The position numbers were made by a program, and so were the translations under genes. A stretch of 48,804 bases of DNA, from positions 1 to 48,804 of the forward strand of contig CAZFQG010000018.1 in assembly GCA_964520785.1 (NCBI GenBank), given 5' to 3'. Numbering within the stretch: the stretch's first letter is position 1; every line of letters begins with the position of its first letter. Below the pieces are notes generated by a model, which saw only the letters and a program-made list of their open reading frames with translations, made no database searches and had not been told where the DNA came from. Origin of the DNA: CAZFQG01 sp964520785. Lineage in GTDB: Bacteria > Planctomycetota > Planctomycetia > Pirellulales > Thermoguttaceae. Below are positions 31,978 to 39,748 of this stretch, in pieces.

Positions 31978-33757
31978 CGCCTTCATGTTCTCGCCACTTC
32001 CGGCGGGCGGCCAGGAACGCGAATAGCCCGCCCAACCCCAACGAGAACCCTTTCGGCTCGGGAACTTCCACTGGCGGAATTCCTTCGCCCCACGTTTCGC
32101 GGACGATATCGAGATCGGCCGAATCGATGACACCGTCTCCATTGGCGTCCCCGTGGGAGAGATCCCCCGGCGTCACCGCCGAACCCCAATTGGCGCGAAT
32201 GAGGTCCAGGTCGGCGGCGCCGACGAAGCCGTCGCCGTTGAGATCCCCTTCAGGTCCGGCTGGCAGAGTGAACGCTATGCTCAGCAACGGACGATTGTTC
32301 AAGTCGGCCGCGTCGTCGGACCAAAAGCCGATAAAATGACGCCCGTCCGAAAGCGGCTCTGTTTGGGGCGAGGAGACGATCAGTTCCAGGCTCTTGCTCT
32401 CTTTGGCCAGAGCCGATTCGACCGCCGCGATGAGCGCCGCGGTGGTCGAGAACTCCACCGGCGTTAAATCCGGCGTCTCGTAACCCGGCACCGTCACCAG
32501 GGGCGAGTCGGGGTCGAACGCGCCTCCCGACCACGCGGCGCCGGCAGCCGGACGATTCCAGCAGACCTCGCTCTCCACCATGTCGGTTTCGTGAGCGAGA
32601 GCGAAAAGCCCGATCTCCGCGATGCCGACCGGCGAACCGGCCGCGAGAGTGAACCGTTTCGGCGCGAGCGTCAAGCGGACGTCCGTGATGACGGCCCCTT
32701 CGGGAATCATGGAAAGATCGAAGGAGAGTGCTGCGCGGAGCCGGCCGATGCCGGTCTCGCAAACGCCGACGAGCATCTCGTCGTGCCCGACCCCCAGTTT
32801 CCGGTCTCCCCCTTCCGACTCTTCTCGCAACTCGGCCGCGACGTGCCGGTATCCGGAAACCCCTTCGCGCAACAGAACGTGCCCCGTATCCGGCTCAGGC
32901 TCCGTTCCTGAGAAGGACTTTTCGACGAAGGAGATCACGGCCGGAAGCGAATTACGGACCATTTCCAGGCTATGGCTGACGTCGAACCCGGCTTTGCGGT
33001 CGTAGAGAATCCACTTATGTTCGATCCCCAGGGATGTGAGCTTGTGGTGAAAGTTCTCGTTCATCGTCCGATCGAAGGCGTCTGCGCCGGTGATGATCTG
33101 GACGTCCATTCCACGAAGGGCCTCGACGCCGTTGATCGGATTGTAGTCTGGCCAGAGGGAATCGTCCGTACCAAATTGCTCGCGTACCGGATAACTCCGG
33201 CCCGGCGGAAAGGCGCTCGGGTCTTTGGGATAGTCGAGCAGGCCGATGATGGGACTGACGGCTTTGAATTTGTCCGCGTGGCGCTGGGCGAAGCGCATGC
33301 AGCCGTAACCACCCATCGACCAACCCGTAAGGGCCCTTTTCTCTTGCGCGTCGCTCAGCCGGTACATTGACGAGGCGAGACCGATGACTTCCTCCAGATA
33401 TGTTTCGTATCGGCTCGCGGGGATGGCCGGGGAGTCGATCCACCAACCGTCGTCCCCATCGGGAAGGACTATGACGAATCCCGACGTCTTCAAATGAGCC
33501 AGCGACTCGGGATCATCGACGAGGGTCCGATTATGCCGGCCCCTCCCGTGCAGGAGAAAGAGGACCGGCCAATCGGATTTCGAGGAGGTGTAGGCTTCCG
33601 GTAGAATAACGCAGAATTCCTTGTTCTTACCGAGGACCGCACTGTCGAAGGTGACCGCGTCGACCCGCTCGTCCAGGGAGGTGACGAGCGGAGCGGCAAC
33701 GCCGGCGCCGCCGAAGAATATGACGAAGACGGTCATGACTTGGTGCGTGGCCTTCAT
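31892..33757 (-). CDS. Secreted esterase with DNRLRE-like, dockerin-like and PEP-CTERM-like segments
   Basis: A 621-residue exported protein. Order: signal peptide (MKATHQVMTVFVIFFGGAGVAAP); a putative esterase domain of the esterase D type (about 30-290: LFLLHGRGRHNRT, catalytic serine in GWSMGGYG, Ser147, and a late Asp/His in FDVSHSLEM); a beta-sandwich resembling DNRLRE domains (about 310-500, LSFDLSMIPEGAVITDVRL); two dockerin-like repeats (GDLNGDGFVGAADLDLIRAN and GDANGDGVIDSADLDIVRET); then VPEPKGFSLGLGGLFAF and RRK. The frame runs some 30 residues past the PEP-CTERM-like RRK, reading antisense to the 3' end of cysE. The ATG at 33757 lies 6 bases after a TATAAT box; the upstream extension to 33835 is unsupported. 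Confidence 0.8.
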   Translation of the reverse strand: MKATHQVMTVFVIFFGGAGVAAPLVTSLDERVDAVTFDSAVLGKNKEFCVILPEAYTSSKSDWPVLFLLHGRGRHNRTLVDDPESLAHLKTSGFVIVLPDGDDGWWIDSPAIPASRYETYLEEVIGLASSMYRLSDAQEKRALTGWSMGGYGCMRFAQRHADKFKAVSPIIGLLDYPKDPSAFPPGRSYPVREQFGTDDSLWPDYNPINGVEALRGMDVQIITGADAFDRTMNENFHHKLTSLGIEHKWILYDRKAGFDVSHSLEMVRNSLPAVISFVEKSFSGTEPEPDTGHVLLREGVSGYRHVAAELREESEGGDRKLGVGHDEMLVGVCETGIGRLRAALSFDLSMIPEGAVITDVRLTLAPKRFTLAAGSPVGIAEIGLFALAHETDMVESEVCWNRPAAGAAWSGGAFDPDSPLVTVPGYETPDLTPVEFSTTAALIAAVESALAKESKSLELIVSSPQTEPLSDGRHFIGFWSDDAADLNNRPLLSIAFTLPAGPEGDLNGDGFVGAADLDLIRANWGSAVTPGDLSHGDANGDGVIDSADLDIVRETWGEGIPPVEVPEPKGFSLGLGGLFAFLAARRKWREHEGVKYPRPSWSEFSFSGYRALPSTSGRPTR

Positions 33758-33763
33758 TTGTTT

Positions 33764-33793
33764 ATTATACCATGGTATACCTAAAGCGATCAA
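33764..33793 (-). promoter_or_regulatory. Promoter with palindromic motif, predicting a leaderless esterase mRNA
   Basis: On the minus strand a -10 TATAAT (33764-33769) lies at the end of GGTATACCATGGTATAAT (33764-33781), preceded by a -35-like TTGATC (33788-33793) with an 18-bp spacer. Six bases (AAACAA) separate the -10 from the esterase ATG at 33757, so transcription would begin at or next to the start codon. TATACCATGGTATA is a perfect 14-bp palindrome. The same 18-mer with one change occurs at 2997-3014. Confidence 0.6.
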
Positions 33794-33866
33794 GGGCCAA
33801 AGTAAGAAAAAAGCCGTTGAACCACGAAGACACATGCTTCGAGGGATCTATATCCATCAAGGGTAA

Positions 33867-34730
33867 CTATTCCGCTCCGACGAATTCCGGCTCGATGGTG
33901 TTCGGAATTACTCCGGCTGCGTGTCCGCGCGCGAGGAGTTCGGTGACCGCTTGCCGCCCTCGGGGTCCGAAATCGAGCGTCCAGTCGTTGACGTACATGC
34001 CGACGAATTCATCGGCATCCGGCCGGTCGAGGTCGCGGCCGAACTGCATCGCGTAATCGAGCGCCGCCTCGCGGTGGTCGAGGCTGTATTGAATGCTCTG
34101 CCGAAGCAACCGCGTAACGTCCTTCATTCCCTTGGCGCCCAGGTCCTTTCGGATAGCGTTGGCGCCCAGCGGCAGGGGGAGCCCGGTCTGTTGAAACCAC
34201 CACTCTCCCAGGTCGACGACCAGATGAAGTCCGGCTCGGCCGAACGTTAGTTGCCCCTCGTGAATAATCAACCCCGCGTCGACTTGCTCCCCCTCGAACG
34301 CCCCTTCCAATACGGCATCGATGATCCGGTCGAACGGGACGACGAGGTAGCGAAAATCGCGATCCAGACAGAGTCGCAAGGCGAGATAGGCCGTGGTGAG
34401 CGTGCCGGGGACGGCGATGGTCTTGTCCGTCAGGTCCAACGGAGACCAGCCTTTCTTGGCGACGACTCTTGGTCCGTAGCGTTCTCCCATGCTGGCACCG
34501 CATGAACAGAGGGCGTAACGGTCGGCCAGGTAGGGGTATGCGTGAACGCTGATCGCCGTCAGTTCCAGTTCCCCCTCGAACGCGCGGCGGTTGAGCGTTT
34601 CGATGTCGACCAGCTCGTGTACGAAACGGTAGCGGCCCGTGTCGAGCTTGTCCCGGGCGAGGGCGTAGAACATGAAGGCGTCATCGGGATCCGGACTATG
34701 GCCGACACGGATGGTGACGAGAGATTCCAT
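33867..34730 (-). CDS. mqnD: 1,4-dihydroxy-6-naphthoate synthase (futalosine menaquinone pathway)
   Basis: Converts cyclic dehypoxanthine futalosine to 1,4-dihydroxy-6-naphthoate in the futalosine route to menaquinone. The 287-residue protein has the N-terminal GHSPDPDDAFMFYAL motif typical of MqnD, a substrate-binding-protein fold with VHELVDIETLNRRAFEGELE, and ELTAISVHAYPYLAD. GLIIHEGQLTF and GLPLPLGANAIRKD follow. The ATG at 34730 has AAAGGAA ten bases upstream. No other mqn gene is in the window. The product, menaquinone, is the expected electron donor for the NrfH encoded at the right end. Confidence 0.9.
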   Translation of the reverse strand: MESLVTIRVGHSPDPDDAFMFYALARDKLDTGRYRFVHELVDIETLNRRAFEGELELTAISVHAYPYLADRYALCSCGASMGERYGPRVVAKKGWSPLDLTDKTIAVPGTLTTAYLALRLCLDRDFRYLVVPFDRIIDAVLEGAFEGEQVDAGLIIHEGQLTFGRAGLHLVVDLGEWWFQQTGLPLPLGANAIRKDLGAKGMKDVTRLLRQSIQYSLDHREAALDYAMQFGRDLDRPDADEFVGMYVNDWTLDFGPRGRQAVTELLARGHAAGVIPNTIEPEFVGAE

Positions 34731-34787
34731 GGGAATCGAGGTTCCTTTCGATAGTTTGCCAAGGCGGTGTCCGTATCGTTCCGACCC

Positions 34788-35282
34788 TTACGCTTCGATC
34801 GAGAACCCCGTGGCGACGGCTTCGACGTATTCCGTCGCCTCTAGAGTCGCCGGAGGTTCGCACGGAGGCGAATGGGGGGGTTGGGCGCGGTTCTCCCGGG
34901 CCGAAGGGGCCGTTTCACACACTTGCCGCCAGGTCTGGCGCTCTTCCCCCAGAACCTTGATCGCGTCCTCGAGTTTTCGCGGGTCGTGCTCCATCGCGGC
35001 GTCGAGCAGCCGGCGGTAGATGAAAAGGTAGATCGCGGAGACCTTCGCGGCCAAGTCGGGTTCCGTGTCGCGGTCGAGGGTCGCCAGGATTTCGGAAACG
35101 ATGTTCTGTGCCCTGATGAGGCACTCGAGGGCCCGGCCCTCGGCGTCCTCTCCCTCTTGCCAGGCGTGTTTCGCGCGTTCGATATTTCGGAGGGCTCCCT
35201 CGATGAGCATCAAGTGCAGCTTCTGGGGCGAGGCGGTCCGGACATCATTCTCGAAGTAGCGCATCCTGCTGGAATGAGCCAT
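34788..35282 (-). CDS. fliS: Flagellar export chaperone FliS
   Basis: A 164-residue FliS chaperone that binds the C-terminus of flagellin before export. It shows RYFENDVRTASPQKLHLMLIEGAL near the N-terminus and IERAKHAWQEG, AIYLFIYRRLLDAA in the helical bundle. The last 40 residues are a low-conservation Pro/Glu-rich tail beyond the usual length (about 125-140). AGAAAGG precedes the ATG. It lies 88 bp downstream of fliD on the same strand, the usual fliD-fliS order. Confidence 0.9.
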   Translation of the reverse strand: MAHSSRMRYFENDVRTASPQKLHLMLIEGALRNIERAKHAWQEGEDAEGRALECLIRAQNIVSEILATLDRDTEPDLAAKVSAIYLFIYRRLLDAAMEHDPRKLEDAIKVLGEERQTWRQVCETAPSARENRAQPPHSPPCEPPATLEATEYVEAVATGFSIEA

Positions 35283-35370
35283 TTATTGCCTTTCTCGGTG
35301 GGACTGGCTCGATAAAGCCGATCAGTCTGGGGTGGACGTTCTTAAAGAACCAGGTGAAAGAAGGGGGAGG

Positions 35371-38166
35371 TTAATTCGAGTCCTGCGATGAGGAGTACAG
35401 TTTGATCGGTTTGATCTGGTCGATGTATTGCGAGACGCTCTGCATCTTGGCGATGGCGATTTCCATGCGGTAGAACTCCAGGTAGAGGCGCTTTTCTTCG
35501 ACATCGAGGCGATCGCTGAGATAGTCGATTCTCTCCCGGTTCTTCTGGATCGTCTCTCCCAGCGCCAAATAACGGTTCGTCAGTAGTGATCCCTTCGTCG
35601 AAGTGAACCGCTCCGCCAATTCTCCGAACTCGACGGAGAATCCGGTTTCCTCGCCCGTGTTGGCATCGGTCTGTTTGAAGAAATTCTTCACCTTTTGGGG
35701 GTTCGCCGCGAAAAGGTTGCGTAGCTTGTTTTCATCCAGCGAAAGCTGGCCGGTACTCGAGAACTCGAACCCGAGTTCTCCGAGCGACCGGAAACCGCCG
35801 ATGGGGGCGTACGTCTGACCGCTCATCAGCTTGGAAATCGCCGTGTTGACCTGCTGCGCGGTCGGGTCGAGCGTGAGAACACTTCGTTTATTCGTCTCTG
35901 GGTCGTAGGCCGTGTACCCCTGAAGGAGTTTCCAGAACTTGTTGTAATTCTCGACGAACGTCTTGGCGCTTGCCATAAAAGATGTGTCCCCCTGCGAAAC
36001 CTGGACCGTGACGGGCGATCCGGTGGCCTGTTTCACCTTAACGGAAATTCCTGGGACGGCATTGGTAAAGGTGTTCGACTGTGAGGCGAGCAGCAGGCTG
36101 GAAGCGGCATGTTCCGGCGGCCCCAGCGCAATCATCGCGTCCTGGCCCTTGACCGATTGGGAAAGGCGGAAGTCGAGGCCGGAAACGTCGAAAACGAGAT
36201 TTCCCGCCGCGCCGGTGTAGGCGCTGTTGATCGCCAACCGGTAGGGCCGGTCGGAACCGTCGTTGAGCACGGCCGCGTTGACCTTGGAGCCGGAGACATT
36301 GAGTTTCTCGACGAGCGTTTCGAGAGTGTCTCCGCTGGTAACGGCGATTTCCTGGACAAATGACCCGGCTATGACTTGAACCGGCGAACTCCCGATCATG
36401 CGGACTTCGGACTCCTTGAAGATTCCCAAGTCGCGCGCGGCGGTCGAACCGACCCCTTCGAGGACCTGGAGTGATCCACTCCCCCCGGCCAGATCGCGGA
36501 TGGTAATGCCGTCTCCCGTTTCGTTAATGGTGGCTTCAACATGTGCGACGTTCGCCGAGAGGGCGGTCAAAACGTCGCCGAGCGTCTTGATGCGCGAATC
36601 GCTGAAATCGATGATCGCCTCTTGGCCGGCGGTGTCGATCAACTTGATGATCCCGCGGTCGATTCCCTGTCCACCGTTCAGGTCCTCCAGTTTCGTGTTC
36701 CTCGAAATGATCTGCAAATGCAAATCGCCCGAATTAACCGACGTTGCCGATCCGGAGGTCGCCACTTTTAGCGCCGTCGCCGTGTTCGTGGCGTCGCCGT
36801 TGGAAATCAGCAGATTTCCGCTGCCGCCGGAGGTGTCCGCGATCTCGATTCCCGTCTTCGCGGCATTAATCTTCGCCGTGACGTCAACGGCCGCGGCGTT
36901 GATCGCCTCCACGACGTCTTCAAGGGTCGCGCAGCCCGACAGATCGACCGAGTCGCTCGTGGCATTGCCGTCAGTAATGTCGACGACGCCCAAACTCCCG
37001 AATCCGGCTCCGCCGTTTAAGCTGGATAGGAGCACGGTTTGTAAACCGCCCAACAGACGTCGGCCGGTGAGCGTATCCCCGGTCGCGTCGCCGTCGAGCC
37101 CCAAGGTGTACAGTGCCCTCGAACCGTTACTGGCGGTAAGGGAGAATCCGTTTTCTCCTTCGGTCCAGTCCTTCAGGACAATTCGGTCCCCCCCGTCCGA
37201 CAGCGATGAAAGCTCCGCCGTGAGCTTCCCCGGCGCCGCCTCGTTGATCGTTTGCAGCACGTCGCCGACGGTCAATTCCGTCCGGGCCGTTTTCGTTTGC
37301 GTCGCGAGCCGGTTGAAATCAAGCTGTCCCGTCGTTCCATCGGCCAGATGATATTGGGCGTCGAAGAGGACGTTATCGAAATCGACGCCGTTCCCGTCGT
37401 TCAGGTCGGAGAGCGAGAGGTCCGCGTACAGCCGGACGAGGTCGTCGCCGGTGGCCGTGTCGGCGGCCACGTTGATTCCGGACAGCCCCAGCGACTCGGC
37501 CGTGGTCCCCTCGCCGACCTCCCGCACGATCAGGTTGGACAACGACTGGCCGGTCTTGTCCTCCAGCCTGATCGAATCCCCGTCCGAGTATGCTCGGACG
37601 TTGAGCGTGCTGGCGGAGTTGATAGCCGTGAGGACCTCGTTGATCGTCCTCGCATAAGACAGGTCGATCTGCGCGGTCGTCCCGCCGCGGTCGGTAATCT
37701 GAATCTTCCCCCGGGTGAACCCCTCCCCGCCGTTGATGATGCGCAATGGCGTACCGCGGAGCACGTCGGATCCGTACCTGAAACGGACGAATCCGGTACC
37801 GATGGCCGAATCTTCGTCCGCGAAGCCGGTGCTGATCAACTGATTGGTCTGTGCCTGTTTCAGTGGCGTGACGATATACGTCCCCTTCGCGGCGGTACCC
37901 GTGGACGTCACCTCCAGCACGTCCGGCTGGCTGCTCGCCACGCTCCGTTCCTCGTATACGGCATCCTTTCCCAGATTGGCTGCCAGGTACTGAACCGAGA
38001 GGAGCGAGGCCGTAATGCCGGTGACCGCGAGCTGTTTATCCTCCAGTTCGCCATTCTTTTTGACAAGGTTGTCGCGTTGGGCCGCGGAGATCTTCATGAG
38101 CGCCTCCACGGTGGATTGTATGTCCATTCCCGTTGCTAGGCCGATACTGGAGGTGATCGTGGGCAT
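35371..38166 (-). CDS. fliD: Flagellar hook-associated protein 2 (filament cap), expanded
   Basis: FliD caps the growing flagellar filament and helps flagellin fold. This 931-residue product is nearly twice the usual length (about 450-550). The N-terminus MPTITSSIGLATGMDIQSTVEALM and the C-terminal domain (NTFTNAVPGISVKVKQ, FVENYNKFWKLL, then a C-terminal coiled coil with RIDYLSDRLDVEEKRLYLEF) are typical. The extra length comes from four tandem repeats at about residues 139-231, 250-358, 378-470 and 491-583. Each has LNGGxGxxxG, an ITD strand, IDLS, a DVLxAIN helix and a closing SGGSGxLxV or equivalent, resembling hook IN repeats. The repeats probably form extra surface domains of the cap. 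Confidence 0.9.
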   Translation of the reverse strand: MPTITSSIGLATGMDIQSTVEALMKISAAQRDNLVKKNGELEDKQLAVTGITASLLSVQYLAANLGKDAVYEERSVASSQPDVLEVTSTGTAAKGTYIVTPLKQAQTNQLISTGFADEDSAIGTGFVRFRYGSDVLRGTPLRIINGGEGFTRGKIQITDRGGTTAQIDLSYARTINEVLTAINSASTLNVRAYSDGDSIRLEDKTGQSLSNLIVREVGEGTTAESLGLSGINVAADTATGDDLVRLYADLSLSDLNDGNGVDFDNVLFDAQYHLADGTTGQLDFNRLATQTKTARTELTVGDVLQTINEAAPGKLTAELSSLSDGGDRIVLKDWTEGENGFSLTASNGSRALYTLGLDGDATGDTLTGRRLLGGLQTVLLSSLNGGAGFGSLGVVDITDGNATSDSVDLSGCATLEDVVEAINAAAVDVTAKINAAKTGIEIADTSGGSGNLLISNGDATNTATALKVATSGSATSVNSGDLHLQIISRNTKLEDLNGGQGIDRGIIKLIDTAGQEAIIDFSDSRIKTLGDVLTALSANVAHVEATINETGDGITIRDLAGGSGSLQVLEGVGSTAARDLGIFKESEVRMIGSSPVQVIAGSFVQEIAVTSGDTLETLVEKLNVSGSKVNAAVLNDGSDRPYRLAINSAYTGAAGNLVFDVSGLDFRLSQSVKGQDAMIALGPPEHAASSLLLASQSNTFTNAVPGISVKVKQATGSPVTVQVSQGDTSFMASAKTFVENYNKFWKLLQGYTAYDPETNKRSVLTLDPTAQQVNTAISKLMSGQTYAPIGGFRSLGELGFEFSSTGQLSLDENKLRNLFAANPQKVKNFFKQTDANTGEETGFSVEFGELAERFTSTKGSLLTNRYLALGETIQKNRERIDYLSDRLDVEEKRLYLEFYRMEIAIAKMQSVSQYIDQIKPIKLYSSSQDSN

Positions 38167-38220
38167 CGCTCGTGGCTTTCCGAAAGAAATGTCTATTCCG
38201 GGCGCTATTACCTATTGAAA

Positions 38221-38249
38221 GTATCGACTACCATTGCTGGTGGTGTTTA
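38221..38249 (-). promoter_or_regulatory. Possible flagellar sigma-28-type promoter of fliD
   Basis: On the minus strand TAAA (38246-38249) is followed after 17 bp by GTCGATAC (38221-38228), which matches the sigma-28 -10 consensus GCCGATAA at six of eight positions. The usual spacing is 15 bp, so the match is imperfect. It lies 55 bp ahead of the fliD ATG. Confidence 0.3.
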
Positions 38250-38399
38250 GCGACTAGGAAAATAGGAGTGAATTTCCCGTTTGCCGCAGCCGATATTCTT
38301 CGCTTTGAGGAAAGAACGGTTTGGCGAACCTCCGCACCGGCGCCGAGGTCCAAATTAAGGGGTACACCGGGTCCAGGGTGCACGTCAGCTTTTGCGGCT

Positions 38400-38723
38400 T
38401 TAGGATGCTGCTTGTGAGGGGGTCCGCCTTCTGACAAAGGGGCATCCGGGGCGGGTTCTGAGGTGGGAGACGAGGCGGTCGTCGTCGCAGAGGGAGGCGG
38501 CACGGACTTGGAGGATGGCCTCGGCGCCTTCGGGGTTGTTCCAGAACATCTCGGTCCCCTTCACCCGGTAGTGGACCTCTTTGACGGGCGACTCCATCCA
38601 CGCGGTCGTGACCGGCATGCCTTGCCGACGATATTCCGGATAACGCATCCGCTGTTGGTTGTTCGTCAAGTACCCGATCGTCTTCGCCGAGACGGGGCAA
38701 CCCGCCCCCTCTTTCATTACCTT
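38400..38723 (-). pseudogene. C-terminal fragment of a transposase resembling the ISKra4 family
   Basis: The minus-strand frame carries about 107 residues typical of the transposase C-terminus: GYLTNNQQRMRYPEYRRQG, TTAWMESPVKEVHYRVKGTE, FWNNPEGAEAILQVRAASL and RTRPGCPFVRR. It is preceded by sequence with no family resemblance, and the frame before it does not continue into a transposase N-terminus. The catalytic N-terminal part is missing, so it is a remnant; no terminal inverted repeats or target duplication could be found. Family assignment is from memory of similar proteins. The rest of 38250-39043 holds no other gene I can support. Confidence 0.6.
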
Positions 38724-39043
38724 CTCGGCCCGGGCGTACGACCGCGCATCGGCCACGACCACGGTGATCTTCTTCGCCAGCAGGGGCGTGACCTCGCGCG
38801 AGTCAAATCCCAGTCTCGTCCTCAGAGGGAAAAAAGACTTCCGATTTTTCGCAGAACTGCTCTGGACTCGATTCGGCGAATTTGCGACACTCCGCATCCG
38901 CTCTGCCGGCCCACCCGAGCTGGTTCGAGGTGTTCCCCCCGGCAGTAGCCGGTTTTCTGGTCGGTTCGCCGCGCCGGCGCGATGTTCCGCGCCCGGATTC
39001 CCCGGAAGACCGTCGAAATCAGGTTCAGGTGAATTGAATACCG

Positions 39044-39271
39044 ATGTTCGCGTTTTTCCTCGATCCCATTTGGAACGGACGCACTCCCGTGCGTTTGGCC
39101 GTGTTCGCCCTTTTTCTGGGCGCCGCCCTCCTCTCGCTTTCAAGCGGCTGCGCCGCGTTCGGCAACGGCACTAAGAAGGGCGGCGGTTGGTCCACCTCGA
39201 AACCTCCCAAATCGGCGCAACCGATTGAGACGGTTGATGACTTCATGAGACTGAAACGGTTAGATCCTTAA
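39044..39271 (+). CDS. Small membrane or lipoprotein (75 aa)
   Basis: A 75-residue protein: one hydrophobic stretch (about 16-34, PVRLAVFALFLGAALLSL), then SSGC, a lipobox-like site with the cysteine at residue 36, then a hydrophilic tail KKGGGWSTSKPPKSAQPIET ending VDDFMRLKRLDP. The family is not named, but a short charged DDFM-type terminus after a lipobox is a pattern seen in small planctomycete proteins. A weak AGGTGA lies ten bases upstream of the ATG. It is followed by a terminator at 39286 and by another small lipoprotein gene. Confidence 0.6.
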   Translation: MFAFFLDPIWNGRTPVRLAVFALFLGAALLSLSSGCAAFGNGTKKGGGWSTSKPPKSAQPIETVDDFMRLKRLDP

Positions 39272-39285
39272 ACCGAGGTTCCTCG

Positions 39286-39324
39286 ACCCGCCCCGGCGCT
39301 TGGACCGGGTGCCCGGCGGGTTTT
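39286..39324 (+). terminator. Terminator of the 75-aa protein gene
   Basis: Stem ACCCGCC (39286-39292) with GGCGGGT (39315-39321) and an inner CCGG/CCGG pairing, then TTTT ending at 39324. It lies 15 bp after the stop codon. Confidence 0.6.
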
Positions 39325-39396
39325 CCGCGCCGGGCGCGTCCAAGGGCGAGGCCGCTCGAGCCGTTCACCCGCACGCCCCGAAATCGGAACTTCCTT

Positions 39397-39633
39397 ATGC
39401 CGCGTCCCAGATTATCCTTTCACCTTTCACCGCGGTCGGCGCGGTTCGCATCGCTTTTGGCTTTCCTTTTGCTTGCGGCGGGATGCTCCTCCATCGGCTC
39501 GTCTCCAACGACGAAAGACGGTCTCATCGGCTTCCCCACGTCGAACGCCGCCTTTGAAAATCGCATCCAGGCCGATCCCTTCCCCCACGCAAGCCAGACA
39601 CTGGGGAACTCCCTCAAGTCACGCGCGCTCTAA
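39397..39633 (+). CDS. Small lipoprotein (78 aa)
   Basis: A 78-residue lipoprotein with an N-terminal hydrophobic run (FASLLAFLLLAAGC; lipidated cysteine at residue 30) followed by a short Ser/Thr/Pro-rich tail (SSIGSSPTTKDGLIGFP) with no recognisable domain. The function is unknown. The two small genes, each with its own lipobox, look like independent short lipoproteins; the first ends in a terminator. No strong ribosome-binding site is visible. Confidence 0.6.
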   Translation: MPRPRLSFHLSPRSARFASLLAFLLLAAGCSSIGSSPTTKDGLIGFPTSNAAFENRIQADPFPHASQTLGNSLKSRAL

Positions 39634-39748
39634 AGGGGCTGGAGAAGAATGCAGTCAACCGATTCTCCCGGGGTCGGCTCCAAGGGTCCCTTACGGCGAC
39701 GCGTCCGGCCGGGAAACCTGTCCTCGCGAAAGAGAAGAATGGGCGAGG

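Noticed and set aside
38724..39143. N-terminal half of the 247-residue frame around the transposase fragment.
   Set aside because: It is low in family resemblance and overlaps the small protein gene on the other strand; only the last part looks like transposase.
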